Shown in pieces: positions 1 through 7,393 of a stretch of DNA of 34,095 nt. A program made the position numbers and the translations under genes. The number at the start of each line of letters is the position of its first letter. Position 1 is the first letter of the stretch. The stretch is taken from NCBI RefSeq assembly GCF_024519455.1, contig NZ_JALJRY010000052.1, positions 1 through 34,095 of the forward strand, read 5' to 3'. Source of the DNA: Streptomyces sp. STR69. GTDB taxonomy: Bacteria > Actinomycetota > Actinomycetes > Streptomycetales > Streptomycetaceae. The notes under the pieces are model-generated. The model was not told the DNA's origin, searched no databases, and was given only the letters and a program-made list of their open reading frames with translations.

Positions 1-124
1 TGACGATGGAGTCCTTGCCGCCGGAGAAGAGGATCACCGGCCGCTCGAACTCACCCGCCACCTCACGGAAGATGTGCACCGCCTCGGACTCAAGAGCGTC
101 CAGATGAGAGAGCGAGAAGGTCAC
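1..124 (-). CDS. cysD: Sulfate adenylyltransferase subunit 2 (partial, N-terminal 41 codons)
   Basis: This is the start of CysD, the catalytic small subunit of ATP sulfurylase, which with CysN makes adenosine 5'-phosphosulfate from ATP and sulfate. The visible N-terminus reads on the minus strand from a GTG at 124 and ends with the PP-loop signature SGGKDS, which is the ATP-binding motif of this family. The GTG start overlaps the cysC stop codon by four bases (GTGA), so the two genes are translationally coupled in one operon. The rest of the gene, and presumably cysN, lies beyond the left edge. Confidence 0.9.
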   Translation of the reverse strand, partial: MTFSLSHLDALESEAVHIFREVAGEFERPVILFSGGKDSIV

Positions 125-672
125 AGCAGCCCCCGCTCGGCCAGCACCGCGTACACCGCGTCCGCCGACTCCTGCGGGCTCTGCGTCTGCGTCCGCAGCG
201 TGAGCGCCGGGTCCGTGGGCGGTTCGTACGGGTCGTCGACACCGGTCAGACCGGTCAGCGCGCCCGCGGCCTGACGGGCGTAGAGGCCCTTGACGTCCCG
301 CTCGCTGCACACCTCCACGGGGGTTGCGACATGCACCTCGATGTACGGCGTCCCGCTTGCCTCGTGCCGTTTGCGGACGGCCTCGCGGCTGTCGGCGTAG
401 GGGGCGATGACCGGGACGACGGAGAGCACGCCGTTGCGGGCGAGGACCTCGGAGACGAGGCCGATGCGCTGCACATTGGTGTTGCGGTCCTCGCGGGAGA
501 AGCCCAGGCCTGCCGAGAGGAAGCGGCGTACCTCGTCGCCGTCGAGGACCTCTACGCGACGCCCCTCGGCCCTCAGCCGATCGCTCAGACGCCGGGCGAT
601 CGTCGTCTTACCCGCACTCGGCAGTCCGGTGAGCCAGACGGTGGCTCCCTGAGCCCTTGCCGTGGTGGTCAT
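121..672 (-). CDS. cysC: Adenylylsulfate kinase (APS kinase)
   Basis: CysC phosphorylates adenosine 5'-phosphosulfate to PAPS, the second step of sulfate activation in the cytosol. The 183-residue protein has the P-loop GLPSAGKTT near its N-terminus, a DGDEVRR motif following strand 2, a GFSREDR segment and the C-terminal KGLYARQAAG lid region, all usual for a stand-alone APS kinase of about 180-200 residues. I place the start at the ATG at 672, because a GAGGA site lies nine bases upstream; an in-frame TTG six bases further up would sit too close to that site. cysC is the first gene of the operon and overlaps cysD. In the classical Streptomyces order cysH precedes cysC, but here it does not, so this could be a second sulfate-activation locus. 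Confidence 0.93.
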   Translation of the reverse strand: MTTTARAQGATVWLTGLPSAGKTTIARRLSDRLRAEGRRVEVLDGDEVRRFLSAGLGFSREDRNTNVQRIGLVSEVLARNGVLSVVPVIAPYADSREAVRKRHEASGTPYIEVHVATPVEVCSERDVKGLYARQAAGALTGLTGVDDPYEPPTDPALTLRTQTQSPQESADAVYAVLAERGLL

Positions 673-687
673 GCGCAACAGTCCTCT

Positions 688-728
688 TTCTTACCCGACG
701 AGCGACGTCGTCGAAGGCTAGGTAAGAA
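688..728 (-). promoter_or_regulatory. Nested inverted repeat in the cysC leader
   Basis: The outer arms TTCTTACC (688-695) and GGTAAGAA (721-728) are perfect reverse complements. Inside them, CGACGA (696-701) and TCGTCG (708-713) form a second perfect pair around a six-base loop, with a seven-base bulge on one side (714-720). On the minus strand the 3' arm ends a few bases before the cysC ribosome binding site. It could be an RNA hairpin that controls access to that site, or an operator; the sequence does not decide between them. Confidence 0.5.
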
Positions 729-777
729 CTCTGAGAGGACCCGCTAAACAACCTGAGGTTCAGCTGAGTGGCTGCCG

Positions 778-1590
778 TCACACGCCCGCGAACACCGCCC
801 CCGCGTCCCGCAACCGTGCGTGCAGTCCCCGGAACACCTCGGCCGAGCGAGCGCCCGGCCAGTCCCGGGGGAGCAGCCCGGCGGGGAGTCCGGGGTCGAC
901 GTAGGGGAGGTGGCGCCAGGAGTCCAGGGCGAGGAGGTAGTCGCGGTAGGCCTCCTGGGGCGGGGTGTCAGCGCGCCGCTCCCAGTCGCGCAGCACGCGC
1001 GCGTGGCGGTCGAGGAACGCCTCGTGCTCCTTGGCGATCGCGGTCAGGTCCCACCAGCGGGCCACGGCGTCGGCGGTCGCCGCGAAGCCGAGGTGCTCGC
1101 CGCGGAAGAAGTCCACGTACGGGTCGAGCCGTAGCCGCCCGAGGATGTGCCGGGTCTCCTCGTACAGGCGGGCGGGCGCGATCCACACGCCCGGGGCGGC
1201 GGTGCCGAAGCCGAGGCCGGACAGGCGGGAGCGCAGGATGTGCCGCTTCTGCCGTTCGGACTCGGGGACGGAGAACACCGCGAGCACCCAGCCCTCGTCG
1301 TCCGAGGGGTCGGCCGCGTAGATGCGCCGGTCGCCGTCGTCGAGCAACTGCCGTGCCTCGGGCGAGAGTTCGTAACCGGCGGCGCCCTGGGCGGTGCGGG
1401 CGGGCAGCAGCAGCCCGCGCCGTTTGAGCCGGGACACCGACGAGCGCACCGAAGGCGCGTCGACGCCGGCGGCGGCCAGCAGCCGGATCAGTTCCGCGAC
1501 CGGAACCGGGCCGGGCACGAAGCGGCCGTACGCGCCGTAGAGCGTGACGATGAGAGACCGTGGAGCATGCTGGTCGGACACGTTGATCAT
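778..1590 (-). CDS. PaaX family transcriptional regulator
   Basis: This 270-residue protein has the layout of PaaX-type regulators: an N-terminal winged helix (about residues 12-80, with VRSSVSRLKRRGLL as the probable recognition helix and wing), a central domain starting near WVLAVFSVPESERQKRH, and a C-terminal helical domain with WWDLTAIAKEHEAF and a YRDYLLALDSWRHLPYVDP segment. PaaX from E. coli represses phenylacetate catabolism and is released by phenylacetyl-CoA. No phenylacetate genes are in this window, so the target is unknown. The ATG at 1590 has no good ribosome binding site; a leaderless transcript or the GTG at 1581 are alternatives. The neighbouring cysC operon is read in the same direction, about 105 bases downstream. 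Confidence 0.85.
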   Translation of the reverse strand: MINVSDQHAPRSLIVTLYGAYGRFVPGPVPVAELIRLLAAAGVDAPSVRSSVSRLKRRGLLLPARTAQGAAGYELSPEARQLLDDGDRRIYAADPSDDEGWVLAVFSVPESERQKRHILRSRLSGLGFGTAAPGVWIAPARLYEETRHILGRLRLDPYVDFFRGEHLGFAATADAVARWWDLTAIAKEHEAFLDRHARVLRDWERRADTPPQEAYRDYLLALDSWRHLPYVDPGLPAGLLPRDWPGARSAEVFRGLHARLRDAGAVFAGV

Positions 1591-1713
1591 CTTAGGTCGT
1601 CAGCATCGCTGCTGGTCACCTCGGGTACGCAAGCTCAACCCTCACGGTTCGAAGATCACCGTGGGCGGCGCGTCCATGAAGACGATCACGCGGGAATGAT
1701 CAGGTGGGAACGG

Positions 1714-1908
1714 TCAGGCGGCGACGGCGAGTTGGCCGGCCGGTACCCGGTGCGGGGCGACGATCCGGCCGTCGGGCAGCAGCAGGCCGCTGTCGTCGAA
1801 GACGATCGCGCCGTCGCACAGCAGCGTCCAGCCCTGCTCGGGGTGGGCGGAGACGACGTGCACGGTGTCGGTGTCGGTCACGGGGCACGAGGACTGGTGG
1901 GAACACAT
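1714..1908 (-). CDS. Small DUF5999-like protein
   Basis: This 64-residue protein starts at the ATG at 1908, preceded by a GGAGG (1915-1919) with a six-base spacer. It reads MCSHQSSCP, then SAHPEQGWTLLCDG, then LLLPDGRIVAPHR, a pattern I recognise from the small Streptomyces DUF5999 proteins. Those proteins have no established function. Three cysteines and a histidine (C2, H4, C8, C31) could bind a metal, which is inference only. Longer in-frame extensions upstream of 1908 lack a ribosome binding site and are compositionally unlike a protein. Confidence 0.75.
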   Translation of the reverse strand: MCSHQSSCPVTDTDTVHVVSAHPEQGWTLLCDGAIVFDDSGLLLPDGRIVAPHRVPAGQLAVAA

Positions 1909-2021
1909 GGCGTACCTCCACGTCGGATGCGATCCGTTCCGGCGGCTCCTTCGCCTCCCGCATCGCATATACAGACCATCCTCCCGCCGCGAACTCATCG
2001 GAACAGGCTGCTGTGAAGCGT

Positions 2022-2040
2022 GACAACACGCGGACAACAC
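2022..2040. repeat. Direct repeat GACAACAC x2 with 11-base period
   Basis: GACAACAC occurs at 2022-2029 and again at 2033-2040, separated by GCG. The period is 11 bases, one helical turn. It lies in the 253-base gap between the divergently transcribed DUF5999-like and DUF6299-like genes, so it may be a binding site for a regulator that recognises one face of the helix. The layout resembles direct-repeat operators such as PHO boxes, but the sequence does not match the PHO box. Confidence 0.4.
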
Positions 2041-2161
2041 TCGGACGGTTCCACGACGCTCGGTGCGGACTCGCCACCGAAGGAGTGACGGTCACGGGAG
2101 TCGGGGCGCTCGACCGGTACCAGTGGAGACCTCTGCTTCGGATACTTCAGGAGGTATTCCC

Positions 2162-2593
2162 ATGTCCCTGTGTTCCGCCCTCGGTTCGGCGGCCGGTGCC
2201 GCGCTGCTGCTGGTCTCCGCCGCCCCCGCCGCGACCGCGTCCGCCGGCTCCTACGAGACGGTGACGGTCGACCCCACGGGCAGCATCGCCCCGGACGGCA
2301 CCGTCACCCTTTCCGGTACCTACCGCTGCCTCGGCAACTCGGGCCCGGTCTTCGTCAGTTCCTCCGTCTCCCAGGGCGACTCCGCGGTCCGGCACGGCAT
2401 CGGCGGCACCCGGGCGGTCTGCGACGGCATGGAGCACAGTTGGGAGAACTCGGGCAAGCAGTCGTCCGACCCGCTCACCCCCGGCCCGGCCCAGGTCGAG
2501 GCCACCGTGATGGAACTCGCCCCCCAGGGCGGCCTGCCGCTGCCCCGCTTCCACGCGTCACAGCAGCAGGCGATCACCCTGACCGAGAGCTGA
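2162..2593 (+). CDS. Secreted DUF6299-like protein
   Basis: The protein is 143 residues from the ATG at 2162, which has a strong AGGAGGT site seven bases upstream. Residues 1 to about 30 form a Sec signal peptide (hydrophobic stretch AAGAALLLVSAAPAATASA). The mature part begins YETVTVDPTGSIAPDGTVT and contains two cysteines (in YRCLG and AVCDG), which probably form a disulfide in a small beta-sandwich. The segment SSSVSQGDSAVRHGIGG matches my memory of Streptomyces DUF6299 proteins, which have no known function. A longer in-frame start at 2063 would bury the signal peptide and lacks a ribosome binding site. Confidence 0.75.
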   Translation: MSLCSALGSAAGAALLLVSAAPAATASAGSYETVTVDPTGSIAPDGTVTLSGTYRCLGNSGPVFVSSSVSQGDSAVRHGIGGTRAVCDGMEHSWENSGKQSSDPLTPGPAQVEATVMELAPQGGLPLPRFHASQQQAITLTES

Positions 2594-2621
2594 GCCCGCA
2601 CGGGAGTCGAGCTCCGCGTCT

Positions 2622-2653
2622 CCGGCCCGCCACCCTCAACGGGGGTGGGCCGG
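2622..2653. terminator. Stem-loop between convergent genes
   Basis: CCACCC (2630-2635) pairs with GGGTGG (2643-2648) and the stem is extended by CCGGC (2622-2626) with GCCGG (2649-2653), leaving a small bulge. It sits between the DUF6299-like stop and the lectin stop, which face each other, so it probably serves as a bidirectional terminator. There is no T-tract, as is common in Streptomyces. Confidence 0.6.
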
Positions 2654-2670
2654 ACGGGAGTTGAGCCGGG

Positions 2671-3819
2671 TCAGTGCTGGGTGTTGCTGGCCCAGATCGG
2701 GGTCGACCCCGAGTAGATCACCATGTTGCCGTCGCCCTGGAGCCGGAGGATCGAACCGTTGTGGCCGGGGGTCTGGCTGGCCCAGACGGGCTGGTTGCCC
2801 GAGGTGTAGACGACGAGGTTGCCGTCCGCCTGGAAGACCGCGTGGTAGTTCGAGCCGAAGGTCATGGTGGCCCAACGGGCCTTGTTGTTCTCGTCGTACA
2901 GCACGAAGTTGCCGTCGGACTGCATGCGCAGCCGCGCCTTCTTCGCGTTGATGGACTGGCCCGCGCTCAGCACCCGGGTGGCCGTGACGAGGACGTCCGA
3001 CGGATAGCTCGACGTCGTGGTGGAACCCGAAGTCCCCGACTTCGTCCCGGACTTGGTCGTGGTGGACTTCTTCGTCGGCTTCGCCGCCGCGGTCGGCTTC
3101 TTCGTCTTCACCGTCGTCGGCTCGCTCACCGGCTGTGCGACGGTCGTCTTCCGCGGCGAGGTCTTGTGCGGGGTCGCGGCCTTCGGGGTGGCGTGCTGAG
3201 CGGCAGCGGACGGGCTGGACGAGGCATACGCCCCGGAGCCCTGCGTCGCACCGTCGCCGAGGATCGTGCCCGCCTGGTCGGCGACGACCCGGTCATGACT
3301 CTCCGGCGTCCGGTCCCGGCTCATCAGCAGCCCCGGTACGGCGATCAGCAGCGCGCCGAGCACCGCAGCACCGGCCAGCAGCGGGCGGCCCGGGCGGCCG
3401 ACGGACGCGGCGGCCGTGTCGCCGGGCGTGGGTCCGTCGCCCTCCGGGGCGCTCGCGGCCAGCGCGGCGGCGGGCGCCTCGGCCTCGGCGGCCTCCGGCG
3501 GCGCAGGTCGGGCCGAAGCGGACTCCGGGCCGGCCGGTTCCACGGGTTCCGCTGTCCCACGGCCGCCGACAGCGAGCGCTTCGGCCTCCGCGGCCGGGGT
3601 CGCGGGACCGCTCAGCTCCGCCGCGACGGACTCCGCGGAGAGGGTCCCGGCCGAACCGGCAGCCCCTGAACGGGACTTGGGTGTCGCACTCGCCGTGCTC
3701 GCCGCTGCGGATTCCTCGGCTGCCGAGGTCGCCGGCGTCGACGCGGTGGCCGTTGCCGAGGTCTCTGCCGAGGTCTCTGCCACTGTCTTCCTCGCGGTCG
3801 GTCCGGTTCGGTCTGTCAT
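2671..3819 (-). CDS. Membrane-anchored bulb-type (B-type mannose-binding) lectin
   Basis: This 382-residue protein has an N-terminal low-complexity Ala/Glu/Pro/Thr region (about 1-145), one transmembrane segment (GRPLLAGAAVLGALLIAVPG, near residues 145-165), a Ser/Thr/Lys/Pro linker and a C-terminal bulb-lectin domain of about 110 residues. The lectin domain keeps three copies of the sugar-binding pattern QxDxNxVxY: QSDGNFVLY, QADGNLVVY and QGDGNMVIY. Proteins with this domain bind mannose-type glycans. The order suggests the lectin is displayed outside the membrane on a flexible stalk. I chose the ATG at 3819; an in-frame TTG at 3837 is possible but has no better ribosome binding site. Confidence 0.88.
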   Translation of the reverse strand: MTDRTGPTARKTVAETSAETSATATASTPATSAAEESAAASTASATPKSRSGAAGSAGTLSAESVAAELSGPATPAAEAEALAVGGRGTAEPVEPAGPESASARPAPPEAAEAEAPAAALAASAPEGDGPTPGDTAAASVGRPGRPLLAGAAVLGALLIAVPGLLMSRDRTPESHDRVVADQAGTILGDGATQGSGAYASSSPSAAAQHATPKAATPHKTSPRKTTVAQPVSEPTTVKTKKPTAAAKPTKKSTTTKSGTKSGTSGSTTTSSYPSDVLVTATRVLSAGQSINAKKARLRMQSDGNFVLYDENNKARWATMTFGSNYHAVFQADGNLVVYTSGNQPVWASQTPGHNGSILRLQGDGNMVIYSGSTPIWASNTQH

Positions 3820-3973
3820 CCGCCCTGTCCGCCCCAATCGCCCAGCAGTTCGTCATACGCCTGTATGGACAATCCTTTCACGCGCATACACGCACGGGTG
3901 CCAACAGCGGTTCCTTTCCCAGGAGTTAACAATCGTCACGCACAAGCTCCCGCGCTGGTACGGCTGTTGCGCG

Positions 3974-3998
3974 ACGGCACATAATTTGCCGTACGGCA
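3974..3998. promoter_or_regulatory. Overlapping palindromes upstream of the eccA-like gene
   Basis: TGCCGTACGGCA at 3987-3998 is a perfect 12-base palindrome. Its left half also pairs with ACGGCA at 3974-3979 across the AT-rich spacer CATAATT. This is 50-75 bases before the GTG start at 4049, a usual position for an operator or a promoter-overlapping site. The surrounding 211-base gap (3838-4048) also holds CATAC-GCCT-GTATG at 3854-3867 and must contain the promoters for both the lectin and the T7SS gene. Confidence 0.5.
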
Positions 3999-4048
3999 TG
4001 ATGGGGTTGGCCGCAACCGACAGGTGCCGACACGAGGAGGTCAGCTGA

Positions 4049-7000
4049 GTGCGCCAGGTACTGACGGTCTGTCCGGAGGGCACCGGGGACGCCCGGACGA
4101 TCGGAGAGGCCCTGGCCAGGGCGCGCGGAGGCGCGGTGCTGAGTGTGCGCCCGGGGACGTACGAGGAGAATCTCGTCGTCACCACCCGGGTGACCATCGT
4201 CGCCGAACAGGCGCGCGGCACCGTCCGGTTGGCACCGCGCAAGGGCATCGTGATCTCGCTGCGCGTGGACGCGGTGATGCTGACCGACCTGGTGGTCCAG
4301 GGCCAGGACGAGGAACAGCCGGCCGTGGACGCCTCGCACGGGCAGGTCGCGATGCAGGGCTGCGATCTGTCCGGCGCCTCGTGGACGACCGTACTGGCCC
4401 GCAACTCCGGCTCGTTGGCGATGCGCGAGTGCCGGGTCTCCAACCGCACGGGCGCCGGGGTCGTGGTCACCTCGCCGACCGAGAGCTCGCTGGAGTCCTG
4501 CACCCTCGAACACCTCGGCACCAGCGGTGTGGTGATCGGCGAGCGCGGCCGGGCCACCCTGCGCGGCTGCACGATCCGGGACGCCCGCGGCAACGGCGTG
4601 CTCGCCAACGGCGACGCGCAGGGGTCCGTCGAGGACTGTGACCTCGCCTCAACCGACAAGCCGTCGCTGGCACTTGAGGAGCGCAGCGCGATCCGGGTGC
4701 TGCGGACCGTGATCCGCGACACCTCCATCGGTGTGCATGTGACCAGCTCCGCCCGCTGTGAGCTGGAGGAGGTGCGGGTCACCGGCTCCAGCGGCCCCGG
4801 CATCATCGTCTCGCACGGCAGCGACCCGGTGCTGCGCCGCTGCCGCACCGCCCGCACCACGGGCAACGGCCTGCTGGTGACGGACCGTTCGCGGGGCACG
4901 TACGAGGACTGCTGGCTGACCGGCGCCCAGACGGCGGCGCTCCGGGTGGCCGGGGCCTCCTCGCCCACGCTGACCTCGCTGACCGTCCGGGACGGCGAGT
5001 CGGACGGCGTCCTCCTCGAAGAGGACGCGGCGGCCGAGCTGGAGCGCGTGGAGATCATCGACGTCAAGGGCGCCGGTGTGGTGATCCGCGGCAACGCCAA
5101 CCCGCTGGTACGGCGCGCCCGGATCACCGGCGCGGGTGGCAGCGGTGTCTCCGTGCGCGACGGCGGGCGCGGTCGGGTCGAGGACTGCACGGTGGAGGCG
5201 CCGGGCGGTGCGGGCGCGGAGATCGCGGCGGGCGGCAACGTCTATCTCGCCGGTTTCCGGGTCAACAACCCAGGTGGTGCCGGTCTGGAGATCGGCGGCG
5301 AGGGCACGGCCGCGCTCCGTGACGGCGAGCTGGTCTCGGCCGGCGGCTGCGGTGTACTCGTGGACACCGGCGGCGAGTTGACGGCCAACCGGGTACGGAC
5401 CGCCGCTGCCGCCGAGCACGGCTTCCTGGTCCGCGACGGTGGCCGGGCCTCCCTGAACGGCTGCGAGGCGGCCGGCAACGACCGCGACGGCATCCGCGTC
5501 GAGTCGGAGGCACCGGTCTCGGTCGTGGGCTGCACGGTCCGCGACAACAAGGGCGGCGGCCTCGTCCAGGCCAAGGCGGGCGGCCGGCTCGCGGTGGAGA
5601 ACCTCACCAGCACCGGCAACGAGTCCCGCGACGCCTGGGGCTTCGGCGAGGCGGAAGGCACCGACCCGGCGGGCACCGTACCGGAGTCGGAGGGGCCCGG
5701 ACGCCCCGACGGACCGATGGCTGCGCTGGAGGGCCTCATCGGCCTCGACAACGTCAAGGAACAGGTCCGCACCCTCGTCAACCTCACCCAGCTGGCCGCG
5801 CGCCGCGCCCAACTCGGCATGTCCGCACCGCCGATGAGCCGCCACCTGGTCTTCGCGGGCCCGCCCGGCACCGGCAAGACCACCGTGGCCCGCCTCTACG
5901 GCACGATCCTCGCCGAGCTGGGCGCCCTGCGCTCCGGGCACCTGGTCGAGGTCTCCCGCGCCGACCTGGTCGCCCAGGTCATCGGCGGTACCGCCATCAA
6001 GACCACCGAGGCCTTCGAACGGGCCCTGGGCGGCGTCCTGTTCGTCGACGAGGCGTACACCCTCACCTCCGACTCCCGTGGTTCCGGGGCCGACTTCGGG
6101 CGCGAGGCCGTCGACACCCTGCTGAAGCTGATGGAGGACCACCGCGAGGACGTGGTCGTCGTCGCGGCGGGCTACTCCGACGAGATGCGCAGCTTCCTCG
6201 GCTCCAACCCCGGTCTGGCGTCCCGCTTCTCACGGACCGTCGAGTTCGAGAACTACTCCGTGCCCGAGCTGGTGGAGATCATGGAGAGCATGTGCGTACG
6301 CCACCAGTACGCGCTCGCCGACGAGACCCGCCACGCGCTCGCGGTGCACTTCGAGCGAATACCGAAGGACGCCGGGTTCGGCAACGGCCGTGCCGCACGC
6401 CAGGTGTTCGAGGAGATGGTGGACCGGCAGGCCGTACGGCTCTCCGCGCTCACCGACGTCACCGAGCAGGACCTCTCGCTGCTGCTGCCGCAGGACATCA
6501 GCGAGGAGGCGGCCCGCACCGCCGCCGACGGCCCGAACGCCGTCGATCCCGGCGACGACGCGCTCAGCAGGCTGGACGCGCTGGTCGGACTCCACGCCGT
6601 GAAGCGGGACGTCACCGACCTCGTCAACCTGGTGTCCACGGCCAAGCAGCGCGAGGCCGCCGGACTCCCCGTGCCCCGCCTCAGCCACCACCTCGTCTTC
6701 ACCGGCCCGCCCGGCACCGGCAAGACCACCGTGGCCCGCCTCTACGGCGAACTCCTCGCCTCCCTGGGCGTGTTGCCGCGCGGCCAGCTCGTCGAGGTGT
6801 CCCGCGCCGACCTCGTCGGCCGATACGTGGGCCACACCGCGCAGTTGACCCGGGAGGTCTTCGAACGGGCCCTGGGTGGTGTCCTGTTCGTCGACGAGGC
6901 ATACACCCTTACCCCGCGTGAGGCGTCCGGCTCCGACTTCGGCCGGGAGGCCGTGGACACCCTGCTGAAGCTGATGGAGGACCACCGGGACAAGGTGGTC

Positions 7001-7393
7001 GTCATCGTCGCCGGCTACACCCAGGAGATGGAGACGTTCCTCGCCTCCAACCCCGGCCTGTCCTCCCGGTTCTCGCGCCGGGTGGAGTTCGCCGACTACT
7101 CCTCCGACGAGCTGGTCACCATCGTCCGCGAGCACGCCCTGCAACTCGGGTACGAGTGCGCGGCCGGGCTGGGGCCGGTGCTGCGGCAGTACTTCGACGG
7201 GCTGCCCCGCGACCGGTCCTTCGGCAACGCGCGCACCGCCCGCCAGATCCTGGAGCGGATGATGACCCGTCAGGCGGGCCGGCTCAGCAGACTGGCCGTG
7301 CCCAGCCTCGACGACCTGCGCCTGCTCCTCCCGGAGGACCTCGCCGACCCGACTGCCACCTCTCCCTCCTCCAGCGGGGCGGCCCGGGCATGA
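4049..7393 (+). CDS. Right-handed beta-helix / tandem CbxX-type AAA+ protein (EccA-like)
   Basis: This 1114-residue protein starts at the GTG at 4049 with GAGGAGG eight bases upstream. Residues from about 5 to 535 form a pectin-lyase-like right-handed beta-helix, visible as some twenty repeats of the type G(V/A)V(V/I)...(S/A)...L..C.(I/V). Two AAA+ domains of the CbxX/EccA family follow. Domain 1 has Walker A GPPGTGKTT (Lys610) and Walker B VLFVDEAYTL (Asp667-Glu668). Domain 2 is a near copy with Walker A Lys892, about 282 codons later. EccA proteins of mycobacterial ESX systems are cytosolic ATPases that act on T7SS substrates but carry a TPR N-terminus; here the beta-helix takes its place. 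The pore-loop tyrosine present in domain 2 (RYVGHTA) is missing from domain 1 (QVIGGTA). The stop overlaps the mycP start (ATGA). Confidence 0.9.
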   Translation: MRQVLTVCPEGTGDARTIGEALARARGGAVLSVRPGTYEENLVVTTRVTIVAEQARGTVRLAPRKGIVISLRVDAVMLTDLVVQGQDEEQPAVDASHGQVAMQGCDLSGASWTTVLARNSGSLAMRECRVSNRTGAGVVVTSPTESSLESCTLEHLGTSGVVIGERGRATLRGCTIRDARGNGVLANGDAQGSVEDCDLASTDKPSLALEERSAIRVLRTVIRDTSIGVHVTSSARCELEEVRVTGSSGPGIIVSHGSDPVLRRCRTARTTGNGLLVTDRSRGTYEDCWLTGAQTAALRVAGASSPTLTSLTVRDGESDGVLLEEDAAAELERVEIIDVKGAGVVIRGNANPLVRRARITGAGGSGVSVRDGGRGRVEDCTVEAPGGAGAEIAAGGNVYLAGFRVNNPGGAGLEIGGEGTAALRDGELVSAGGCGVLVDTGGELTANRVRTAAAAEHGFLVRDGGRASLNGCEAAGNDRDGIRVESEAPVSVVGCTVRDNKGGGLVQAKAGGRLAVENLTSTGNESRDAWGFGEAEGTDPAGTVPESEGPGRPDGPMAALEGLIGLDNVKEQVRTLVNLTQLAARRAQLGMSAPPMSRHLVFAGPPGTGKTTVARLYGTILAELGALRSGHLVEVSRADLVAQVIGGTAIKTTEAFERALGGVLFVDEAYTLTSDSRGSGADFGREAVDTLLKLMEDHREDVVVVAAGYSDEMRSFLGSNPGLASRFSRTVEFENYSVPELVEIMESMCVRHQYALADETRHALAVHFERIPKDAGFGNGRAARQVFEEMVDRQAVRLSALTDVTEQDLSLLLPQDISEEAARTAADGPNAVDPGDDALSRLDALVGLHAVKRDVTDLVNLVSTAKQREAAGLPVPRLSHHLVFTGPPGTGKTTVARLYGELLASLGVLPRGQLVEVSRADLVGRYVGHTAQLTREVFERALGGVLFVDEAYTLTPREASGSDFGREAVDTLLKLMEDHRDKVVVIVAGYTQEMETFLASNPGLSSRFSRRVEFADYSSDELVTIVREHALQLGYECAAGLGPVLRQYFDGLPRDRSFGNARTARQILERMMTRQAGRLSRLAVPSLDDLRLLLPEDLADPTATSPSSSGAARA

